Shown here in pieces: positions 1-5,572 of a stretch of DNA of 8,487 bases (positions within the stretch are counted from its first letter, which is position 1; the number at the start of each line of letters is the position of its first letter). The translations under genes were made by a program, and so were the position numbers. A model generated the notes under the pieces. It worked only from the letters and a program-made list of their open reading frames with translations. It searched no databases and had not been told where the DNA came from. The DNA is from Betaproteobacteria bacterium (lineage in GTDB: Bacteria; Pseudomonadota; Gammaproteobacteria; Burkholderiales; UBA9220). Where the stretch lies: positions 1-8,487 of the forward strand of contig DOVS01000232.1 of NCBI GenBank assembly GCA_003519965.1, read 5' to 3'.

Positions 1-771
1 GTTGAGGATGTCGATCCAACGTAGGTTGTCGTTAAACTCGATGCAGTCGAATACCGTGATTTCGTCGTCCAACAGCACCATGTTGCCGGTGTGCAAGTCG
101 CCATGGCACTCCCGGATGCATCCTTCCGCCTTGCGCCGCCGGAAGAAGGGCTCCAGATGCAGAAATTCGCGTTCGCTCCATACCCGCAATGCGTCGAGTT
201 GCAATCGGTCGGCCTCGTCGTCCAGCAGCGGGGCGATCTGGCTGAAATTTTGCAGGGCGGGCTGAATAATGCTGGCGGGCGCACCGTAGGGCGTGTTTGC
301 CGGGGCGGGCGCGACGGCGCGGTGGAAAGCCGCGATGCGCTTCGCCAGCCGGGTCAACTGGCGCGAGCGAAGGCCGCCATGGGCGACTATCTCGCCGAGC
401 AACGCGCGTTGCGGAAATTGGCGCATTTTAACAGCGTACTCCAGCACCGGCCCTGGGCCGTCCCAACGGGGCTGCGCCGGGGTTCCGGTAATGGCCGCGA
501 CGCCAACATACAGATCGGGCGCCAGCCGCCGGTTGAGCCGCCATTCTTCCTGGCAGTAATGGCGGCGTTTGTCCAAGGTGCTGAAGTCGAGAAAACCAAG
601 GTCCAGCGGCTTTTTGATTTTGTAAGCATAGTCTCCGGTCAGCAGGACATAGGAGATATGGGTTTCGATGACTTGGAACGCCTGCGCGGGCGGATCGTAG
701 AGCGCCGGGTTTTGCAGGGCGGCGATCAGCGTGTCCAGCGGAACGCCGGCGGCGTCATGGGATGGATGCAT
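1..771 (-). CDS. Aminoglycoside phosphotransferase-like kinase (partial, N-terminal 257 residues)
   Basis: The minus-strand frame is open from an ATG at 771 to the window edge, so the C-terminal part is missing. The translation is a protein-kinase-like small-molecule phosphotransferase. A lysine-rich strand, YAYKIKKPLDLGF, lies near residues 48-60, where the ATP-binding lysine of the fold is expected. The catalytic loop HGDLHTGN is at residues 223-230, and a metal-binding Asp follows in VFDCIEF (D242). The HGDLHTGN plus FDCIEFND pattern is typical of the bifunctional family that joins this kinase domain to a C-terminal P-loop ATPase of the AAA_33 type, with full proteins of about 500 residues. 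The ATPase half would lie to the left of the window and is inferred only. The substrate is unknown; despite the family name, members are not generally shown to give antibiotic resistance. A GAGGAG sequence lies 12 bases upstream of the chosen ATG, a rather long spacing. It is divergent from the cupin gene. Confidence 0.85.
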   Translation of the reverse strand, partial: MHPSHDAAGVPLDTLIAALQNPALYDPPAQAFQVIETHISYVLLTGDYAYKIKKPLDLGFLDFSTLDKRRHYCQEEWRLNRRLAPDLYVGVAAITGTPAQPRWDGPGPVLEYAVKMRQFPQRALLGEIVAHGGLRSRQLTRLAKRIAAFHRAVAPAPANTPYGAPASIIQPALQNFSQIAPLLDDEADRLQLDALRVWSEREFLHLEPFFRRRKAEGCIRECHGDLHTGNMVLLDDEITVFDCIEFNDNLRWIDILN

Positions 772-816
772 GGGCGGACGCGGCTCCTCGGCAGGGTGGC
801 GCGCGACGCGCGCGGG

Positions 817-883
817 GCTACACTATATGTAGGGATGGACGCGCGGGCATGCCGCCGCTATGCGCGCCTGTCTGTAGTGTAGC
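817..883. promoter_or_regulatory. Operator-like cluster of TGTAG repeats in the divergent intergenic region
   Basis: The gap between the kinase gene (start 771, minus) and the cupin remnant (start 952, plus) contains four copies of TGTAG. They are at 818-822 (as CTACA), 828-832, 873-877 and 878-882. The first two form the palindrome CTACA-N5-TGTAG; the last two are a tandem direct repeat. In addition, GCTACACTA at 817-825 and TAGTGTAGC at 875-883 are a perfect 9-base inverted repeat with 49 bases between them. An inner GCGCG/CGCGC pair (841-845 and 863-867) and the palindrome GGCATGCC (846-853) add to the symmetry. This could be a binding site for a dimeric repressor controlling one or both genes, or a cruciform. 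The regulator is not identified, and the motif does not match CRP or FNR sites. Confidence 0.35.
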
Positions 884-911
884 AAGAAACAACCGGGCGC
901 CGCGGCGGCGG

Positions 912-935
912 CTAAAGGAGGCGCATAACCTTTAG
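912..935 (+). other. Short perfect hairpin enclosing a ribosome-binding-like sequence
   Basis: CTAAAGG at 912-918 is the exact reverse complement of CCTTTAG at 929-935, leaving a 10-base loop. The sequence AAAGGAGG (914-921), a near-ideal ribosome binding site, is partly inside the left arm. No start codon lies at normal spacing behind it; the next ATG in the cupin frame is at 952, about 30 bases further. It may be a leftover of a lost start region, a leader, or chance. Confidence 0.25.
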
Positions 936-951
936 GACGGTATACGATCGA

Positions 952-1310
952 ATGCCTCCCGATGAAACCAAGGACGGTTCGCTAATCCGCGCGCTTTGCC
1001 GTTCCGCGCGGGACGGCGATCGCCGTCAACGCTTAGCGGAGGCCGCGATTTCCAAAGGCGCTTGCACTGTCGCCGAGCGAGCGAGGTGTTTTATTATGCG
1101 ATTCAAGGGGAGGGGCGCATGAGGCTTGGGGACGCGGTGTTTGCGGCCGCCGCCGGCGATACGGTGTGGATTCCGCCGGAAACGCCGCATCGTCTCGAAC
1201 ATACCGGCGGCAAGGCGCTCAAAGTGTGGTGTTGCTGCGCGCCGCCCTATTCTCGCGCAGATACGGAAATCGACGGCGCGGCCAGCGCGCCGGGGGCCAT
1301 CTCGACGTAA
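952..1310 (+). pseudogene. Small cupin-domain protein, frameshifted and lacking the first metal-binding motif
   Basis: The 5' part is read from ATG 952 in one frame, as MPPDETKDGSLIRAL followed by a stretch ending GACTVA at 1074. It resembles the N-terminus of small single-domain cupins. After about position 1074 the homology continues in another frame, as RASEVFYYAIQGEGRMRLGD, the second cupin motif GDTVWIPPETPHRLEH, and the typical tail CCCAPPYSRADTE, to a TAA at 1308-1310. Family members carry HxH and EE between these blocks. Here the two His and one Glu are absent, which fits a small deletion that also shifted the frame. The junction lies in a GAGC-GAGC-GAG run (1075-1085). No good ribosome binding site precedes ATG 952. 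The downstream frame alone, starting at ATG 996, has an unrelated N-terminus and is unlikely to make a working cupin. Only 21 bases separate its stop from the next gene, so the two were probably co-transcribed. A sequencing error cannot be excluded. Confidence 0.7.
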
Positions 1311-1331
1311 ACGGAGAGTAAGGAGAACGCG

Positions 1332-1853
1332 ATGACGGAAACGCGGGAAAACGCGATAACCGATGAATTGACGTTGTTGGGCGCCGGTCAGTCTTTCGAG
1401 GAGGAAATGTGCCATATGCTGGAAGGCGCTTGGATGTTTCAGGATTTCGACTGGCCGGAAATCCTGGCGCTGGCGAAAGTCGTGCAAGCCTACGCGGCGG
1501 CGCCCGGCACGGTGATTTTCCGCGAGGGCGCGCAAGGGAGTTATCTTTGCCTGGTGGTGAGCGGGCGTATCGCCATTTCCAAGGAAGACGGCCACGGCGC
1601 AAGCAAGGAGGTCGCCGCTATGGGGGCCGGGAAGATGGTGGGGGAAATGGCGTTGATCGACGGAGAGCCGCGCTCCGCCACCTGTACGGCGCTGGACGCC
1701 GCCACCGTCGTGCTGCTGACTAAGGATAATTTTCAACGGATGACCCAGCAATATCCCGCCTTGGGGCTGAAAGTGGTGATGAAGATCGCCCGCCTGCTGA
1801 GCCAGCGGCTGCGCCGGACCAGCGGCATGCTGGTGGATTACTTGCAGGATTAA
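1332..1853 (+). CDS. Stand-alone cyclic nucleotide-binding domain protein
   Basis: This 173-residue protein is one CAP/CRP-type effector domain with no DNA-binding or enzymatic output. Residues 35-57 are helical, and the beta-roll starts near 58 (PGTVIFREGAQGSYLCLVVSGRIAI). The phosphate-binding cassette is intact: GEMALIDGEPRSAT at 104-117. E105 and the pair R114-S115 occupy the positions that hold the ribose and phosphate of cAMP or cGMP in CRP. The helix after the roll ends in RLLSQRLRRTSGMLVDYLQD at the C-terminus, where CRP would continue into its dimer helix and helix-turn-helix. AAGGAG at 1320-1325 gives a good ribosome binding site seven bases before the ATG. It follows the cupin remnant by 21 bases. 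Such single-domain proteins probably act by binding a partner, but the partner is unknown. It converges with rsgA. Confidence 0.88.
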   Translation: MTETRENAITDELTLLGAGQSFEEEMCHMLEGAWMFQDFDWPEILALAKVVQAYAAAPGTVIFREGAQGSYLCLVVSGRIAISKEDGHGASKEVAAMGAGKMVGEMALIDGEPRSATCTALDAATVVLLTKDNFQRMTQQYPALGLKVVMKIARLLSQRLRRTSGMLVDYLQD

Positions 1854-1901
1854 GCCGCGCATCGCCGGGCCGAGTGCGCGCGCCGCGGCGAAAGCGCGTT
1901 A
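1851..1901. terminator. GC-rich hairpin between convergent genes, containing both stop codons
   Basis: The stop TAA of the nucleotide-binding gene (1851-1853) and the stop of rsgA (TTA on the plus strand, 1899-1901) pair with each other at the base of an imperfect hairpin. Further pairs are CGCGC 1856-1860 with GCGCG 1894-1898, and TCGCC 1862-1866 with GGCGA 1887-1891. The loop region is itself GC-rich. There is no T-run, so it is not a classical intrinsic terminator. It may still separate the two convergent transcripts or protect their ends. Confidence 0.35.
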
Positions 1902-2771
1902 GCCGATAATCCGATGGTAGGCCGCGAGCCGGCGCGGATCGATCTGTCCTTGCGCGACGGCTTCGCGCACCGCGCAGCCCGGCTCGCGCAGGTGGCGGCA
2001 ATTGCGGAAGCGGCAATGGCCGAGGAATGGGCGAAATTCGACAAAAGTCCGTTGAATGTCCGCTTCGTGCAGATGCTTCAGACCGAATTCCTGTAAACCG
2101 GGGGAATCGATCAGATGGCTGGCGTCATCCAGATGGTAAAGCCGCGCGTGCGTGGTGGTGTGTTTGCCAGAATCGAGCGCCAGGGAAATTTCTCCGGTGC
2201 GGGCGGCGCTGTCTGGAACGAGCGCGTTGACGATGCTGGTTTTCCCCATGCCGGACTGACCGACGAGGACGCTGGTTTCGCCGTTGAGGTAGGGGCGCAA
2301 CGGGGTAATATCTCGGTTGGCGGATAAGGACAACAGCGGATAGCCGAGTTGTTTGAATAGTTCCAGCGTTTTCAGGGCGCGGGCGGTCGGCTCGACTAAA
2401 TCGCTTTTATTGAGCACGATGAGTGCTTTCAAGCCGCCGCCTTCCACCGCCGCCAGGCAACGGTGAATCAATTCTTCGTAGAAGCTAGGCGCCGCCGCGA
2501 CCACGACGATGACTTGCGTGATATTGGCGGCGAGTATTTTTTCCCGGTAGGCGTCGGCGCGGTAAAGTAGGGAGGTGCGGGGCAAACGCTCGACGATAAT
2601 CCCCTCGCCGCCGCCGGATAGGCGAATCAGCACGCGGTCGCCGCAGACGACGCCGCCCTTTTTACCGGCGGTAATGCAGCGAACCAGCGCGCCGCTGTCC
2701 AGTTCGGCGAGAAAGTTTCTACCGTAACTGGCGATAATCGCGCCATGGCGAGGCGAGGGGACGTTTGGCAT
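1899..2771 (-). CDS. rsgA: Small ribosomal subunit biogenesis GTPase RsgA (YjeQ/EngC)
   Basis: RsgA is a circularly permuted GTPase that binds the 30S subunit late in assembly and whose GTP hydrolysis is stimulated by the ribosome. The permuted motif order is visible: NKSD (G4, residues 121-124) comes before the P-loop GQSGMGKTS (171-179), then KHTTT (203-207) and DSPG (222-225). The C-terminal zinc knuckle is C253-x4-C258-x-H260-x5-C266. An N-terminal OB-like region (about residues 8-70) precedes the GTPase. With 290 residues it is shorter than the E. coli protein (about 350) but complete in all motifs. I chose ATG 2771; a TTG two codons upstream (2777) is possible. No clear Shine-Dalgarno sequence precedes either start. 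A TACAAT hexamer at 2801-2806 could drive a short leader. It is divergent from the radical SAM gene, with about 255 bases between them. Confidence 0.96.
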   Translation of the reverse strand: MPNVPSPRHGAIIASYGRNFLAELDSGALVRCITAGKKGGVVCGDRVLIRLSGGGEGIIVERLPRTSLLYRADAYREKILAANITQVIVVVAAAPSFYEELIHRCLAAVEGGGLKALIVLNKSDLVEPTARALKTLELFKQLGYPLLSLSANRDITPLRPYLNGETSVLVGQSGMGKTSIVNALVPDSAARTGEISLALDSGKHTTTHARLYHLDDASHLIDSPGLQEFGLKHLHEADIQRTFVEFRPFLGHCRFRNCRHLREPGCAVREAVAQGQIDPRRLAAYHRIIG

Positions 2772-2800
2772 GTGCAACCGGGTTGGTGTCGAAAGCTGTT

Positions 2801-2806
2801 ATTGTA
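2801..2806 (-). promoter_or_regulatory. Candidate -10 element for rsgA
   Basis: On the minus strand the sequence reads TACAAT, five of six bases of the sigma-70 -10 consensus. It lies about 30 bases upstream of the rsgA ATG, giving a leader of about 23 bases. The hexamer expected 17 bases further upstream does not resemble TTGACA, so support is weak. Confidence 0.3.
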
Positions 2807-2864
2807 ATGGACAACGGGTGGCAGGCGATTTTTCGATGGATTCGTATTACACAAGAATATTTTG

Positions 2865-2870
2865 TACAAT
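2865..2870 (+). promoter_or_regulatory. Candidate -10 element for the KamA-like gene
   Basis: TACAAT lies in the only AT-rich patch (about 2841-2870) of the 255-base gap between rsgA and the radical SAM gene, and overlaps the palindrome TTGTACAA (2862-2869). No good -35 hexamer is present at 16-18 bases. The leader would be about 150 bases, GC-rich, with no recognisable riboswitch or reading frame. I see nothing else in this gap. Confidence 0.3.
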
Positions 2871-3026
2871 GCGATCCCCTTCGCATGATATTGCGACAGC
2901 GGCGGCGCCGAGTTACGGGATCGGCGGCGAATACGGGGCGGCGTTCCGGCCCGTTTCAACAGTTTAAGGCCGTGGCGGCGTCGACGGCGCTGCACGTTAA
3001 CACTTCATGAAGGTCTTGTATCGCCG

Positions 3027-4361
3027 ATGAGAACCGCTTACCAGAGCCAAACGCTCGCCCCGCTTGCCGATGCGCATGCGCCGCGCTTTCAAGCGTACAC
3101 CGAGCGCCAGTTGGACCGGATCGAACCGCTGCGTCGATTGCCGGCGGAAACGCAATTCGCCATGCGGGTGGTCGCTTCGGTATTGCCGTTCCGGGTTAAC
3201 CGCTATGTGATCGATGCGCTGATCGATTGGGACGCCGCGCCCGACGATCCGATTTTCCGCCTGACGTTTCCTCACCGGGAGATGCTGCCGGCGGCGGACT
3301 TCGAGCGCATGGCGGCGCTGCTGCACGCGGGAGCCGAGCCGGCGCGCATAAGAGAAGCGGCGAATGAAATCCGGCTGCGCCTGAATCCCCATCCCGGCGG
3401 CCAGCTGGAAACCAATATTCCATTGCTGGACGGCGAGCCGCTGAACGGCATGCAGCACAAGTACCGGGAAAGCGTGCTGTTTTTCCCGACGCAGGGGCAG
3501 ACTTGCCACAGCTATTGCACTTTTTGCTTCCGTTGGGCGCAATTCGTCGGTATTCGCGATTTGCGTTTTTCCAGTATGGGGGCGCTGAAGTTGCAGGGCT
3601 ATTTGGCGGCGCACTCGGAGGTAAGCGACCTATTGGTGACCGGCGGCGATCCGCTGGTCATGAGCGCGGCGCAGCTGAGCGCTTATTTGGCGCCGTTGCT
3701 CGCTCCGCGGTTCGATCATATTCGAAATATCAGTATCGGCACCAAGGCGGTTTCCTACTGGCCTTACCGCTTCATTAGCGATGGCGACAGCAGCGCCTTG
3801 CTCCGGCTGTTCGAGCGCATCGCCCGCTCCGGTAAGCAACTTGCGCTCATGGCGCATTTGAACCATTGGCGGGAATTGGAGCCGCCGGCAGTGCGCGAAG
3901 CGGTGCGGCGCATTCGCGATACCGGCGCGATCGTCCGCACGCAGTCGCCGATGGTGGCGCATATCAACGACGACGCCGATGTCTGGGAACGGCTGTGGAA
4001 AACCCAAACCGCGCTGGGCATGGTTCCCTATTATTTATTCGTCGAACGCGATACCGGCGCAAAAAGTTATTTCGCGCTGCCGCTGGCGCGGGCGGCGGAG
4101 GTGTACCGCGAAGCGATTAGCCGGGTGTCCGGCTTGGCGCGCACCGCGCGCGGCCCGTGCATGAGCGCCGGGCCGGGTAAAGTGGAGATTCAAGGAACGG
4201 CGGAGATCGCCGGGGAGCAGGTTTTCGTATTGCGCTTTATTCAGGCGCGCAATCCCGATTGGGTGCAGCGGCCGTTTTTCGCCCGCTTCGACCCCGCGGC
4301 GACGTGGTTGAACGAACTCACTCCCGCGTTTGGAGAGTCCCGCTTTTTTTTCGAGCGCTAA
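3027..4361 (+). CDS. KamA-family radical SAM enzyme related to lysine 2,3-aminomutase
   Basis: This 444-residue protein has the radical SAM cluster motif C160-x3-C164-x2-C167 (CHSYCTFCF), followed by GGDPL (206-210) for SAM binding. Its overall architecture is that of lysine 2,3-aminomutase and EpmB: an N-terminal helical part, then LNPHPGGQ (119-126), the barrel strands AHLNH (276-280) and RTQSPM (304-309), and PYYLF (334-338). The likely PLP lysine is K385 in AGPGKVEI, matching the PGGGGK region of the aminomutase. The Asp residues that recognise lysine in the clostridial enzyme are not seen in equivalent contexts (VERDTG in place of QCDLSRG; RGPCMSAGPGK in place of VVDAPGGGGK). The amino-acid substrate is therefore probably not free L-lysine. 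It is longer than EpmB (about 340 residues), and its C-terminus ends in FGESRFFFER. ATG 3027 has AAGG 14 bases upstream, a loose spacing. It converges with the pterin dehydratase gene. Confidence 0.88.
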   Translation: MRTAYQSQTLAPLADAHAPRFQAYTERQLDRIEPLRRLPAETQFAMRVVASVLPFRVNRYVIDALIDWDAAPDDPIFRLTFPHREMLPAADFERMAALLHAGAEPARIREAANEIRLRLNPHPGGQLETNIPLLDGEPLNGMQHKYRESVLFFPTQGQTCHSYCTFCFRWAQFVGIRDLRFSSMGALKLQGYLAAHSEVSDLLVTGGDPLVMSAAQLSAYLAPLLAPRFDHIRNISIGTKAVSYWPYRFISDGDSSALLRLFERIARSGKQLALMAHLNHWRELEPPAVREAVRRIRDTGAIVRTQSPMVAHINDDADVWERLWKTQTALGMVPYYLFVERDTGAKSYFALPLARAAEVYREAISRVSGLARTARGPCMSAGPGKVEIQGTAEIAGEQVFVLRFIQARNPDWVQRPFFARFDPAATWLNELTPAFGESRFFFER

Positions 4362-4387
4362 GCCGCGTTCGGGCGAAGCGGCGCTTA
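4359..4387. terminator. Hairpin shared by convergent genes, with both stop codons in its base
   Basis: TAAG (4359-4362), which contains the stop of the radical SAM gene, pairs with CTTA (4384-4387), which contains the stop of the dehydratase gene on the other strand. Above it CCGC (4363-4366) pairs with GCGG (4378-4381), and TTC (4368-4370) with GAA (4375-4377), leaving a GGGC loop and small bulges. No T-run follows. It probably acts as a bidirectional end for the two transcripts, though this is inferred from structure and position only. Confidence 0.4.
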
Positions 4388-4726
4388 CGGCGCGAACAGC
4401 CGGTCGATTTTGGCGGCGCAGATAAAGTCGTTTTCCGACAGGCCGCCGACGGCGTGGGTGACATAATGCACGGCGCATTGATTGTAGCCGACCGTCAACT
4501 CGGGATGATGATTCTCCCGGTGGGAAATCCATGCCGTGGCGTTCACGAAGGCAAGGGTCTCGTGGTAATCCCGAAAGCGGAAGGTTTTACCAATGCCGCC
4601 GTTTTGACGGCCCCAGCCCGCAAGGGCCCCCAATAGCGCCTGGATACGCGCTTCATTCAGCGGCGGCGCGCCCGCTTGGCAGGGCGTGCAGTGTTTATCG
4701 GCCGGATCGCTGGCGCTGGCGTTCAT
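4385..4726 (-). CDS. Pterin-4a-carbinolamine dehydratase
   Basis: The enzyme dehydrates 4a-hydroxytetrahydrobiopterin, the by-product of aromatic amino acid hydroxylases, so that the pterin can be recycled. The 113-residue sequence shows the family signature ENHHPELTVGYNQCAVHYVTH. The catalytic residues are H73, H74, H91 and D100, with the same spacing (17 and 9 residues) as H61/H62, H79 and D88 of the animal enzyme. The N-terminus carries HCTPCQAGAPPL (12-23), a CxxC feature common in proteobacterial members. Its ATG lies 9 bases after the stop of the cytochrome gene, so the two are likely in one transcript. No clear ribosome binding site of its own is visible, which suggests translational coupling. 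No phenylalanine hydroxylase gene is in the window, so the phhB name is not assigned; a pterin role outside phenylalanine catabolism is possible. Confidence 0.94.
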   Translation of the reverse strand: MNASASDPADKHCTPCQAGAPPLNEARIQALLGALAGWGRQNGGIGKTFRFRDYHETLAFVNATAWISHRENHHPELTVGYNQCAVHYVTHAVGGLSENDFICAAKIDRLFAP

Positions 4727-4735
4727 CGGGATGAA

Positions 4736-5044
4736 TTATTTGAAGTGATAATAATTCAGGTTAAGGTAAGCGGCGATGTGCTCTTCTTCCTCGGGAAATA
4801 ATTTCGCGCGGACGGAAAGACCGCAGCGGTGCACTTGCTGTTTAAGCTGGGCGGCGCTTTTTATTTTGCGGTCCGGCCGGGTGTAAATACCCGAACCGTT
4901 GCCGCCGTACAGCGACGCATGGCAGGATACGCACGATTTTCCCACTAACATTTTACCGCGCGCCGGATTTCCCTGGGGAAAGGGATTCGCCAGAGCGGAA
5001 GCGACGGTGAGCCAGCCTAACGCAAATAGCATTAATAGTTTCAT
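4736..5044 (-). CDS. Small periplasmic c-type cytochrome
   Basis: This 102-residue protein has a Sec signal peptide (MKLLMLFALGWLTVASALA), with likely cleavage after A19. The haem-binding motif CVSCH is at residues 38-42, so the mature protein of about 83 residues would sit in the periplasm with one covalently bound haem. The C-terminus FPEEEEHIAAYLNLNYYHFK resembles the closing helix of small class I cytochromes. No methionine occurs after the haem motif; the only one in the mature part is M32, just before it. The sixth ligand is therefore not the usual Met. H72, H89 and H100 are the remaining candidates. AAGGGA at 5054-5059 is a good ribosome binding site about nine bases upstream of the ATG. 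It is followed closely by the dehydratase gene. The redox partner is unknown. Confidence 0.85.
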   Translation of the reverse strand: MKLLMLFALGWLTVASALANPFPQGNPARGKMLVGKSCVSCHASLYGGNGSGIYTRPDRKIKSAAQLKQQVHRCGLSVRAKLFPEEEEHIAAYLNLNYYHFK

Positions 5045-5067
5045 TATTTTTTATCCCTTCTAACACA

Positions 5068-5100
5068 GCGCTTACCGGAAAATTTGTCCGGGTGCAGCGC
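5068..5100 (-). other. Stem-loop between the AT-rich gene and the cytochrome gene
   Basis: GCGC (5068-5071) pairs with GCGC (5097-5100), and CCGGA (5075-5079) with TCCGG (5087-5091), around an AT-rich loop. It starts a few bases after the stop of the AT-rich gene and ends just upstream of the cytochrome ribosome binding site. No T-run follows in the direction of transcription. It may be the old 3' end of the protease transcript or a leader structure of the cytochrome. Confidence 0.25.
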
Positions 5101-5104
5101 CTTG

Positions 5105-5482
5105 CTAAATCCGCAGTTTGGCAATTTGCCGATTATGGTTAATCCAAACATTCATATTTAGAAAAATAATTTTCTTTGGTTCTTCTTTGTCTCTTTCCCC
5201 TGACGGAATCCATTCCTTTGAGCTTGAGGGTATTTTAATTAAACCATAGACCAGTATTTCTTGGTCTTCCGCGAATTCATTCAAGTCGAATTTCTCATCG
5301 GCAATCAATAATTCTATACTGCGAACGGGGGTTTTTCCGTTTCGGAGTTCCACATATGGACTATGTAGCTTAATCTTCGGATATTTGAAATCCTTGGTTG
5401 CGGATGTAATCTTCGAAATAACTCCGTGAAGGCAAATGGGATAGGGAGTTTTGGAATTTTTGATGTTCTGATACGCCTTCAT
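5105..5482 (-). CDS. C-terminal part of the split gene, from its first ATG
   Basis: A 125-residue frame starts at ATG 5482, but no Shine-Dalgarno sequence precedes it and coding-like sequence continues in frame for 30 codons upstream. It is therefore probably not an independent gene. Residues 15-25 (YPICLHGVISK), 55-63 (SIELLIADE) and 74-82 (QEILVYGLI) look like beta strands with a conserved-looking glycine, followed by KKIIFLNMNVWI. This would fit a small beta barrel, but no catalytic motif is visible and the fold is inferred only. Confidence 0.4.
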   Translation of the reverse strand: MKAYQNIKNSKTPYPICLHGVISKITSATKDFKYPKIKLHSPYVELRNGKTPVRSIELLIADEKFDLNEFAEDQEILVYGLIKIPSSSKEWIPSGERDKEEPKKIIFLNMNVWINHNRQIAKLRI

Positions 5483-5572
5483 GTATTGATCTTGCTCAAA
5501 ATAAAACCGATTCCAGTTTATCTTTTTCCCGCGATAATTTAACGTAATAATTGAGGCAAGCTCTTCATTGTC

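Noticed and set aside
91..882. Plus-strand open frame of 263 codons opposite the kinase gene
   Set aside because: The minus strand carries the HGDLHTGN kinase motif across this region, so the plus-strand frame is a shadow.
1075..1085. GAGC tandem run as a phase-variation switch for the cupin gene
   Set aside because: There are fewer than three copies, and loss of the HxH codons cannot be restored by slippage, so an on/off switch is unlikely.
1026..1862. Long minus-strand open frame (278 codons) opposite the cupin and nucleotide-binding genes
   Set aside because: Its translation is rich in Arg, His and Gln with no recognisable motif, while the plus strand shows clear cupin and CRP-type motifs. 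It is a shadow of GC-rich coding.
2772..2777. TTG start of rsgA two codons upstream of the ATG
   Set aside because: The ATG at 2771 is the stronger start codon, and neither has a clear ribosome binding site to favour the TTG.
2765..3010. Short plus-strand frame in the gap between rsgA and the KamA-like gene
   Set aside because: It overlaps the rsgA start, has no ribosome binding site or motif, and its composition is not coding-like.
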